Source of the DNA: Vulcanimicrobiota bacterium | GTDB lineage: Bacteria > Vulcanimicrobiota > Vulcanimicrobiia > Vulcanimicrobiales > Vulcanimicrobiaceae | DNA: 8,293 nucleotides | Direction: 5' to 3' | NCBI GenBank assembly: GCA_019245995.1 | Contig: JAFAQW010000139.1 | Span: 1 to 8,293, forward strand | Shown here: positions 1-5,489 of the stretch, piece after piece | Position numbering within the stretch: the first letter of the stretch is position 1 | Layout: each line of letters opens with the position of its first letter | Translations under genes and position numbers: made by a program | The notes under the pieces: generated by a model | Database searches by the model: none | What the model saw: the letters and a program-made list of their open reading frames with translations, nothing else | Told to the model about the DNA's origin: nothing

Positions 1-165
1 GGTGACGTACAGGTGTGGATGCTTTGCGGCGTGCGTCGCTCGAGTGGCGTACGCGGCCGCCCCAGTCGTCGCCGAGGGCGGCGTCGAAGCGCCGCCGGCG
101 CAGCCGCTCAAAAGAACGATCACCGCCGCCGTAGCGGCGCAGTGATCTCTGGAGGAAACCGGCAT
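1..165 (-). CDS. Secreted lipoprotein, N-terminal fragment (cut by left edge)
   Basis: Reading leftwards from an ATG at 165, the frame stays open for 55 codons to the window edge. It begins MPVSSRDHCAATAAVIVLL followed by SGC: a short N-region with one Arg, a hydrophobic core (about residues 10-19) and a lipobox L19-S-G-C22. This is a type II (lipoprotein) signal peptide with Cys22 as the likely lipidated residue. A Gly/Ala/Thr/Pro-rich linker (23-45) follows, as is usual between the lipid anchor and a folded domain. The last visible residues, HPHLYVT, resemble the first strand of NHL/SMP-30-type beta-propeller lipoproteins, but this is a resemblance over very few residues. A good Shine-Dalgarno site (175-181) precedes the ATG. 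The gene diverges from the metallophosphoesterase across 68 nt. Lipoprotein status is well supported; the mature function cannot be seen. Confidence 0.72.
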   Translation of the reverse strand, partial: MPVSSRDHCAATAAVIVLLSGCAGGASTPPSATTGAAAYATRATHAAKHPHLYVT

Positions 166-174
166 GGTCAGAAA

Positions 175-181
175 TCCTTTT
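175..181 (-). promoter_or_regulatory. Ribosome binding site of the lipoprotein gene
   Basis: On the minus strand AAAAGGA ends 9 nt before the ATG at 165. It is the main reason for calling this strand as coding at the left edge rather than the plus-strand frames, and it fixes the start upstream of the signal peptide. Confidence 0.6.
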
Positions 182-233
182 CTCTGGGGGCGAGTGGGTC
201 TTACAACCTTCGCGTAGTAAAAAATGACCACGG

Positions 234-1724
234 ATGACGCGACGGCATCGCTATCGGATCTCGCCCGACATCGCTAAAAACCGCTTCTACGCTGCGATAA
301 AGAGGCGTTGCGCTTCCGTTTTGGCCTACCTTTATCTTCGGAAACTCACCTTTAGCAGTCCACCCCAAAAAGCAGGGTTTGCCCTCGGGCTTCTTTTGAC
401 GATGGCGCCCGGCGCGGCGCCCTGCGCAGCTGCCGACGCGCAACCTCCGCGTGGCGAACAGGTATGGCTCGCCGTCAGCGACATTCACCTGGACGTGCTC
501 GACCGGTCGAGACGTCCCAGCGCATACGGTCGGGACACGAACGTCGCGCTCTTCCAGTCGGCGCTCTCCCATATGCGTCGCGTGGCTCCCAACGCGACAG
601 CGGTACTGATATCCGGTGACTTTCTCGCGCATGGCCTTGGTCGCCACGCCGCGCTCGAACGGAAAACGCCCGAGGAAGTCGCGCTCCGCACGATGCGCTG
701 GATCGCAAACGGCTTTGCCCGAGCGTTCCCGCGGGCGCAGTTCGCGATCGCGCTCGGCAACAACGACGTTCCGTGCGGCGATTATCGAAGCGCGAATGGC
801 AGCGCCTACCTGCGCAGCGTGGCCCGTACGTGGTCGCCGCTCGTCGATCGCGGCGGCGCGGCTCCCGAGTTCGAGGCGTCATTTGCGCGCGCTGGACACT
901 ATGTCGCTGCGCTGCCCGTGCCGGGTCTACGACTCGTCGTCCTCGATACGATCCCGCTGTCCTATCGGTACGCGGGCGACTGTGCGAGCAGCAGCGTGCA
1001 GCCCGGCGACCAAGAGTTGGCGTGGATGACGACGACGCTCGACGGCACGCCGCCCGGCTCGCGCAACGTCGTAATGATGCACGTTCCGCCCGGATTCGAC
1101 GCCTTCTCGACCAACTACACGGACGGACTGCTCGCGTGGCCCTTTTTCAAGCGGCAATACGCCGCTCGGTTTGTGGCCGCATTGGCAAACGAGCGCCATC
1201 GCGTCGCTTATGCTTTGGCCGGTCACACGCACCGATTCGATTTTCGAATGGCGGGTGACGTGCCCATCGTCGTGCTGGGTTCTCTCTCGCCCGTTTACGG
1301 TAACGACACGACGTTTTACGTGCTGCGGATCGCCGCGGATGGATCCCTACGCGATATCGAGATGTACAGCTTCGATCAGCGGTTGCAGGGGTGGCTGCCG
1401 GCTCACAGTTTCGATCGATCGTGGGGCTTGGGACTCGACGGAGCGTCCCTCAGACGCCTTCACACGACGTTAGCGAACGTTCCAGCCGCGCGTGTTCACT
1501 GGCAATATCAAGCGGAGGGATGGCCCTCCGACCTCGTTGAGGATCCCGGTGCTTGGGGAGGCCGGCGGTGGCGCGTCTCGTGGTGCGCGCAAACTTTTCT
1601 CATCCAAGGGTTTGCAGGATGCGCGGGAATCGAACATCGCATCCAGTTATTGGCGGGCGGCGTTGCGCTCATCGCCGCGGCCATCATGTTTCTGCTCGCG
1701 CTGTTTCTTCGCCGGCGCGCGTAG
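234..1724 (+). CDS. Exported, membrane-anchored calcineurin-like metallophosphoesterase
   Basis: A 496-residue protein with the full set of calcineurin-like phosphoesterase motifs in order: SDIH (82-85), GDF (128-130), GNND (175-178), the H of MMHVPPG (His283) and GHTH (330-333). These residues build the two-metal site of phosphomono- or diesterases. GNND in place of the commoner GNHD, and the length between motifs, suggest the acid-sphingomyelinase/endopolyphosphatase-like branch; the substrate is unknown. A hydrophobic stretch at about 47-67 ending in an AAA-type site looks like a signal peptide, and a C-terminal segment (about 472-492) followed by RRRA looks like a membrane anchor, so the catalytic domain should face outwards. 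The ATG at 234 is the first in frame (a stop lies at 225-227) but has no clear Shine-Dalgarno site. The first 45 or so codons have weak GC3 bias, so the true start may be later, for example TTG at 321. The last 78 nt overlap the convergent Nudix gene. Confidence 0.88.
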   Translation: MTRRHRYRISPDIAKNRFYAAIKRRCASVLAYLYLRKLTFSSPPQKAGFALGLLLTMAPGAAPCAAADAQPPRGEQVWLAVSDIHLDVLDRSRRPSAYGRDTNVALFQSALSHMRRVAPNATAVLISGDFLAHGLGRHAALERKTPEEVALRTMRWIANGFARAFPRAQFAIALGNNDVPCGDYRSANGSAYLRSVARTWSPLVDRGGAAPEFEASFARAGHYVAALPVPGLRLVVLDTIPLSYRYAGDCASSSVQPGDQELAWMTTTLDGTPPGSRNVVMMHVPPGFDAFSTNYTDGLLAWPFFKRQYAARFVAALANERHRVAYALAGHTHRFDFRMAGDVPIVVLGSLSPVYGNDTTFYVLRIAADGSLRDIEMYSFDQRLQGWLPAHSFDRSWGLGLDGASLRRLHTTLANVPAARVHWQYQAEGWPSDLVEDPGAWGGRRWRVSWCAQTFLIQGFAGCAGIEHRIQLLAGGVALIAAAIMFLLALFLRRRA

Positions 1725-2258
1725 GTATCCGGCGACCGCGGCAAACCGAAAGAGCGCCGCAACGGTCACGGCGTCGTCGAGTTCCCCGTGACTGGCGGCG
1801 GCGAGCGCCTCCGCAATGGTTAGCCGTACGAGCGTGATGCTCTCCGCCTCCGAAGGTTGTGACGGCCCGTACTCCAATTCTCGTGCGACGAAGACCGCGA
1901 CGGGCGGATCGACGATCGACGGGATCTCATGAAGGCTTCCGAGGGCAGACCAAGACCGCGCGGTGACGCCGAGCTCTTCGCGCAATTCCCGCTGCGCCGA
2001 TTCCAGCGGCGTTTCGGTTCCCATTCTCCCGCCTTTGACGATCTCGACGACATACGCGCGGGCGGCGAACCGCGGCTGGCTGGTGAAGAGAAGATCGCCG
2101 TCGTCTTCGGCAATGACGGCGCATGCCTGAGGCGTGACGACGACGAGATGCTCGCCGGGCTCCCCGTTGGGATGCGCGATACGATGAGCCTCGACCGACA
2201 ACCACCGATTTTCGTAAATGGTCGCTTTGCTCAGCCTGCGATAGGGATCGTGCCGCAC
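1647..2258 (-). CDS. Nudix hydrolase, ADP-ribose pyrophosphatase-like
   Basis: A 203-residue protein with a perfect Nudix box G-x5-E-x7-R-E-L-x-E-E-x-G-V at residues 76-98 (Gly76, Glu82, Arg90-Glu91, Glu94-Glu95, Gly97). Family members cleave nucleoside diphosphates linked to another moiety. The preceding arrangement (TIYENRWLSVEAHRI, then SQPRF ahead of the box) resembles the ADP-ribose/ADP-sugar pyrophosphatase subgroup, an inference only. The start is set at GTG 2258 because AGGAG lies 8 nt upstream. A longer reading from TTG 2318 would overlap the upstream acyltransferase by 49 nt and adds an Arg/Ala-rich stretch unlike a Nudix N-terminus. The C-terminus (about 181-203) is a basic, charged tail without obvious homology; it is encoded by DNA that also encodes the membrane anchor of the convergent metallophosphoesterase. 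Eleven nucleotides separate the gene from the acyltransferase stop, so the two are probably co-transcribed. Confidence 0.87.
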   Translation of the reverse strand: MRHDPYRRLSKATIYENRWLSVEAHRIAHPNGEPGEHLVVVTPQACAVIAEDDGDLLFTSQPRFAARAYVVEIVKGGRMGTETPLESAQRELREELGVTARSWSALGSLHEIPSIVDPPVAVFVARELEYGPSQPSEAESITLVRLTIAEALAAASHGELDDAVTVAALFRFAAVAGYLRAPAKKQREQKHDGRGDERNAARQ

Positions 2259-2266
2259 GGTCTGCG

Positions 2267-2271
2267 CTCCT
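2267..2271 (-). promoter_or_regulatory. Ribosome binding site deciding the Nudix start
   Basis: AGGAG on the minus strand begins inside the TAG stop codon (2272-2270) of the upstream acyltransferase gene and sits 8 nt before GTG 2258. The overlap of stop codon and Shine-Dalgarno site suggests translational coupling of the pair. Confidence 0.6.
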
Positions 2272-3355
2272 ACGACCCGGATCGCACGAGCAGCCGGCGC
2301 GCGATGCGTTTCGCACAAGAGCCGGCCCGCCGGCCCGCGTCGGCGACGGCAACGCGCGTGTTACGGCGAGAAATTATCGTGTTGGTGAGGTATTCGATGT
2401 TCGTTGCAAGCGATACCTTATAACTTTGCGCGCCCAGCGAGAGGCTAAACCGTTCGTATCCCTCGCGGATGGCGCAACGAATGCTCGCGCATGCCAGCAT
2501 CATACCGGGAGAGTATCGTGCGTAGTCGGGATCGTAAGCGATCATGTAGCCGAGGATGGCGCGCCTGCGGCGATCGGTGAAGAAACCCTGAGCTGCCATC
2601 AGCGTGTCTCCGTGATACATGGCGAATATTTGGAAACGCCCCGAGAGATAGCAACGCTTCAGCAGTTCGCGCGAGACCGACTGGGATTCGCCTGACCCGT
2701 CCTTCCAGCGCAGCGCGCGAAGCCGCAGCAGCCCGTCAATCGCGCTCTCGGCTTCTTCTAAACACGCGAGATGGAGGCGATAGCCCGGCAGGCTCTTGAG
2801 TTTACCGATACGCGCGCGAATCGTGCGGCGCGTCGACCGGCCCCTCGTCGCGAGATATTCCTCCCAGCTCGACGGCAACTGCACGTACGGGCAAGGCGTC
2901 GGCTCGGCAATGGAAAGCCGGTAGCCGCCGGAGACGAAGTCGTTGGCGAGCCGCGCGATGCGCGCATCGGCGCAGTTCTTGAAGATAAGCTGGTCCCATT
3001 CGAGACGTTCGATCTCGCGTCCGAGAGCCGGCAGCACGCCGGCGTCCAGTTCCTCAAGTCCCAACATTCCGGCGAAGTCAACACGAGGGCTCAGACCCAA
3101 CGACAGCTCGCGCGTGATGGCCGGACCTCGCGACGGGAAACGGCCAAAACGCAAGGGCAAGAAAGCAACGTACGAGTCGCCGTCACGCGCGCCCAAGACC
3201 ATCCACGGGTTACGCTCGATGCTGACGGAGGCAATCATCCATTCCCACGACAGAAAGATGCTCGCCGTGGGATCGGATTCGTAGAGATCGTTCCAACGAG
3301 ACCGTACGCGATCCAGCGCATCGACGCTGGTAAAGCGGTCGACGACGAGCGTCAT
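2270..3355 (-). CDS. GNAT-fold acyltransferase of the CelD/BioF2 (Acetyltransf_6) type
   Basis: A 361-residue protein with the outline of the CelD/BioF2-like GNAT family (FemAB-related fold). It has an early FLSWEWM segment (34-40) as in members starting with a 'foreign body' WEW motif. An Arg-rich RGRSTRRTIRARIGKLK helix (171-187) precedes the second GNAT lobe. This is followed by LRALRWKDG (211-219), FAMYHGDTLMAAQGFF (244-259), YSPGMML (281-287) and FSLSLGAQSYK (303-313), the counterpart of the family's D-F-x-x-G-x-x-x-Y-K motif. Such proteins act in envelope polysaccharide, lipid or peptide acylation; the acyl donor and acceptor cannot be read from sequence. The C-terminal 34 residues (328-361) are strongly basic and predicted amphipathic, possibly binding membrane. 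ATG 3355 has no strong Shine-Dalgarno site. The gene leads a two-gene unit with the Nudix hydrolase and diverges from the NRPS operon, so shared regulation is possible. Confidence 0.8.
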   Translation of the reverse strand: MTLVVDRFTSVDALDRVRSRWNDLYESDPTASIFLSWEWMIASVSIERNPWMVLGARDGDSYVAFLPLRFGRFPSRGPAITRELSLGLSPRVDFAGMLGLEELDAGVLPALGREIERLEWDQLIFKNCADARIARLANDFVSGGYRLSIAEPTPCPYVQLPSSWEEYLATRGRSTRRTIRARIGKLKSLPGYRLHLACLEEAESAIDGLLRLRALRWKDGSGESQSVSRELLKRCYLSGRFQIFAMYHGDTLMAAQGFFTDRRRRAILGYMIAYDPDYARYSPGMMLACASIRCAIREGYERFSLSLGAQSYKVSLATNIEYLTNTIISRRNTRVAVADAGRRAGSCAKRIARRLLVRSGS

Positions 3356-3389
3356 ACGTGATACGTCCGAGCGCCGTTACGACGACGCT

Positions 3390-3409
3390 CGTAGTTATTT
3401 GTTACTACG
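3390..3409. promoter_or_regulatory. Inverted repeat, candidate operator
   Basis: Perfect 6-bp arms CGTAGT (3390-3395) and ACTACG (3404-3409) flank an 8-nt AT-rich centre. The 20-bp overall span is typical of dimeric regulator sites. It lies 35 nt upstream of the acyltransferase start. No regulator gene is in the window, so the binding protein is unknown and the repeat could be chance. Confidence 0.3.
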
Positions 3410-3594
3410 GTTTCCTCCAAGCGGCAGCCGACACACGACGGATCTCGCGACGGATTTCCCTGATTCTATTGAGATTTTCATCAACGGCTCCGACTCGGAC
3501 AATAGGCGCGGCGCGCCGTTGTCCCGAACGAGAACCCTAGAAAAAAGGGCGTGATTATTAGAGGGACGTCCATGGGTACGAAGTAATTCTCCAT

Positions 3595-3608
3595 GCCCGA
3601 GTTCGGGC
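3595..3608. promoter_or_regulatory. Inverted repeat upstream of the NRPS gene, candidate operator
   Basis: GCCCGA (3595-3600) and TCGGGC (3603-3608) are perfect arms around a 2-nt centre, about 85 nt before the NRPS start codon. The TTCGGG half recurs at 3663-3668. Position fits an operator for the biosynthetic operon; an RNA hairpin is unlikely with a 2-nt loop. Confidence 0.3.
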
Positions 3609-3692
3609 GATAACCGTTGCTACTTTGAAGGAGTTCTTGTTCGAGCCTTCCGGGATATCCACTTCGGGAGTGCTCAACGTAACCAAAGCGCG

Positions 3693-5474
3693 ATGATCGA
3701 ATCTGCTTACCGTCCCGTCGCCCGGACCAGCGTCGCGCAGCGCTTTGCCGCTCGCGCGGCTGCCGCCCCATATCGCGTCGCCGCCGAGGACTCGCGCGGC
3801 TCCCTGACCTACGAGCAGTTGGAGCGTGAATCCAACGCGTTGGCGAGGCGACTGCGTGAGCTCGGGGCCGGGCCGGATCGCTGCGTCGGCATCTGCGTCG
3901 AGCGTTCCACCCGGTTTATCGTTGCAGCGCTCGCCGTGCTGAAGAGCGGCTCCGCGTACGTTCCGTTGGATTCATCGACCCCCGCGCAACGGGTGGCGGA
4001 AATTTTGAGCGACGCCGCCGTCGTGGCGTTCGTCACCGAGCCCGCAATTGCGCAGGGCTTGCCGGCCCCCTCGTGGCCGGTAATTTCGCTTGGCGATGCT
4101 GCTTTTGATGAATCGAAGGATTTCACGCCGGCGGAGAACGATCCGGACTCCCTGGCCTACGTCGTCTACACGTCCGGTTCCACGGGCAACCCGAAAGGCG
4201 TGGAGATCACGCACGCCAACCTGAACAACCTTGTCGATTGGCATCAGTCCGCCTTTGCCGTGACTGAAGCCGACCGAGCCAGTCTCGTCGCCAGTTTTGG
4301 TTTCGACGCGGCGGCGTGGGAGATCTGGCCGTATCTTACCGCCGGCGCCAGCGTCAGCGTCGCCGACGAGTCCACGCGGCGCTCCGCGGAAACGCTGCGC
4401 GGTTGGCTCGTTGCCCAGCGCATAACGATCGCCTTCGTACCGACCGCCCTGGCAGAGGAGTTGTTCGTCGCAGCGTGGCCACCCGAAACGTGTCTACGCG
4501 TGCTGTTGACCGGCGGCGACACGTTGCAGCGCAGACCGCCCGCGGGACTGCCGTTCGCCGTTGTCAACAACTACGGACCGACGGAATGCACGGTCGTCGC
4601 TACGTCGAGGACGGTGGTTCCCGGCGAGAGCACTTGGCCGCGCCCGTCGATCGGACGGCCCATCGCAAACGCGAGAGCGTGGATCGTGGACGAGAGTTTG
4701 CAAGAAGTCGCGGCGGGTGAGGCGGGAGAACTCTGCGTTGCGGGCGCGCTCGTCGCGCGAGGCTATCGCAATTTGCCCGAGCTAACGGCCAGCCAGTTCA
4801 TTACGCTGACGGACGAGGCGGGACAGGCGGTGAGGGCATATCGAACGGGCGACCGCGCGCGCCTACGGTCCGACGGTCAGATCGAATTTCTTGGACGCGT
4901 CGACGATCAAGTAAAGGTACGAGGCTTTCGCATCGAGCCGGGTGAGATCGTCGCGTGCCTGCTGCAACATCCGAGCGTCGGTGCGGCGGCGGTGGCCGTG
5001 CGCGAGCTCTGCACCGGACCCGTTCTCGTCGGTTACGTCGTCGCGGCCGGGAGCGCGCACCCGACCGAAGCGGATCTGCGAACGCATCTCGCCGCGAGAC
5101 TTCCGGAGTACATGCTGCCGGCGGCCTTCGTTGCCATGCGAGCGTTGCCCGTCGGGGCCAACGGCAAAGTGGACAAGAGCGCTTTGCCGGCGCCGAGTCC
5201 CGAAAACTCTTTGCCGAGAGCGGCGGCAACGAACGGCGCCCTGACCGGTGTCGAGCGGCAGGTCGCGCGGCTCGTCGCGGATCTCATGAGTCGCCCCTCG
5301 ATCGATGCAGACGACAACTTCTTTATGTTTGGCGGGCACTCGATGTTAGGCGTCCAACTCGTTGCACGGATCCGAGAGACTTTCGGCGTGCAGTTGCCGC
5401 TTCGGCAGCTGTTCACCGCTCCGACGGTGCGCGAACTCTCCAGCGAAGTGTCTCGCTTGATGACGGCCGGCTAG
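3693..5474 (+). CDS. Stand-alone NRPS adenylation-thiolation didomain, predicted leucine-activating
   Basis: A 593-residue A-PCP protein without condensation or thioesterase domains. The adenylation core motifs are all present: A1 LTYEQL (38-43), A2 LKSGSAYVPLD (83-93), A3 LAYVVYTSGSTGNPKG (154-169), A4 FDAAAWE (204-210), A5 NNYGPTE (292-298), A6 GELCVAG (345-351), A7 YRTGD (383-387), A8 GRVDDQVKVRGFRIEPGE (401-418), A9 LPEYMLP (470-476) and A10 NGKVDK (490-495). The thiolation domain (about 518-590) has FFMFGGHSML with Ser550 as phosphopantetheine site. Aligned by hand to GrsA, the pocket residues D205, A206, W209, F248, L272, G274, N293, V301, V302 and K492 read DAWFLGNVVK, the known leucine code. 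The residue at GrsA position 278 depends on a one-residue gap (F248 or A247). It should adenylate an amino acid and load it on its own carrier for the P450 encoded next. ATG 3693 lacks a clear Shine-Dalgarno site, but the protein starts where A domains usually do (TSVAQRFAARAAAAP). Confidence 0.93.
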   Translation: MIESAYRPVARTSVAQRFAARAAAAPYRVAAEDSRGSLTYEQLERESNALARRLRELGAGPDRCVGICVERSTRFIVAALAVLKSGSAYVPLDSSTPAQRVAEILSDAAVVAFVTEPAIAQGLPAPSWPVISLGDAAFDESKDFTPAENDPDSLAYVVYTSGSTGNPKGVEITHANLNNLVDWHQSAFAVTEADRASLVASFGFDAAAWEIWPYLTAGASVSVADESTRRSAETLRGWLVAQRITIAFVPTALAEELFVAAWPPETCLRVLLTGGDTLQRRPPAGLPFAVVNNYGPTECTVVATSRTVVPGESTWPRPSIGRPIANARAWIVDESLQEVAAGEAGELCVAGALVARGYRNLPELTASQFITLTDEAGQAVRAYRTGDRARLRSDGQIEFLGRVDDQVKVRGFRIEPGEIVACLLQHPSVGAAAVAVRELCTGPVLVGYVVAAGSAHPTEADLRTHLAARLPEYMLPAAFVAMRALPVGANGKVDKSALPAPSPENSLPRAAATNGALTGVERQVARLVADLMSRPSIDADDNFFMFGGHSMLGVQLVARIRETFGVQLPLRQLFTAPTVRELSSEVSRLMTAG

Positions 5475-5482
5475 CCGGCCGT
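5463..5482. repeat. 20-bp perfect palindrome centred on the NRPS stop codon
   Basis: The arms ACGGCCGGCT (5463-5472) and AGCCGGCCGT (5473-5482) are exact inverse complements. The TAG stop (5472-5474) lies at the centre. As RNA it would form an 8-bp, very GC-rich stem with a CUAG loop. It ends 7 nt before the GTG of the P450 gene, which has no recognisable Shine-Dalgarno site. There is no U-tract, so it is not a standard intrinsic terminator. Possible roles are translational coupling, mRNA processing or stability, or a DNA-binding site. Confidence 0.55.
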
Positions 5483-5489
5483 ACTGCCG

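Larger units (their letters stand above)
3356..3692. promoter_or_regulatory. Divergent intergenic control region
   Basis: This 337-nt gap separates the minus-strand acyltransferase start from the plus-strand NRPS start. It is visibly less GC-rich than the genes and must hold promoters for both directions. I could not assign a convincing -35/-10 pair on either strand. Besides the two dyads listed separately it holds a GC-rich inverted repeat with arms at 3505-3510 and 3512-3517, an 8-bp palindrome GGATATCC (3653-3660), three related TTCGGG/TTCCGGG words (3602-3607, 3648-3654, 3663-3668), and a run of six A (3541-3546). Two weak open frames cross it, one per strand, neither with a ribosome binding site; I do not call them. 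No tRNA-like or riboswitch-like fold was recognised. Confidence 0.5.

Noticed and set aside
2..145. A plus-strand frame ending at TGA 143-145 that could be the C-terminus of a gene entering from the left.
   Set aside because: It is Ala-rich with no motif, and the opposite strand has a better gene with a ribosome binding site and lipobox over the same bases.
151..217. GGAGGAA followed 7 nt later by ATG (164) on the plus strand, opening a 17-codon frame.
   Set aside because: The GGAGG is the antisense of Ser-Ser codons in the minus-strand lipoprotein gene, which has its own Shine-Dalgarno site and a convincing signal peptide. The peptide itself shows no recognisable feature.
3408..3419. A 12-mer CGGTTTCCTCCA also present on the minus strand at 150-161, and the nearby 8-mer TTACTACG shared with the lipoprotein upstream region (213-220, opposite strand).
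   Set aside because: In a window this long a few 12-mer matches are expected by chance, and one copy lies inside lipoprotein codons rather than in a control region.
3358..3540. A 60-codon plus-strand frame from GTG 3358 with a hydrophobic segment near its start.
   Set aside because: No ribosome binding site, Arg-rich second half, and it fills a region with the base composition of a non-coding control region.
3535..3549. CCCT-loop-AGGG near an A-run, suggestive of a terminator.
   Set aside because: The stem is only 4 bp and the A-run is in the loop rather than forming a U-tract after the stem on either strand.
3481..3771. A minus-strand frame across the NRPS start that includes a short hydrophobic stretch (MENYFVPMDVPLIITPFF).
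   Set aside because: Its 5' part is antisense to the A domain start, there is no ribosome binding site, and codon use is unlike the neighbours.
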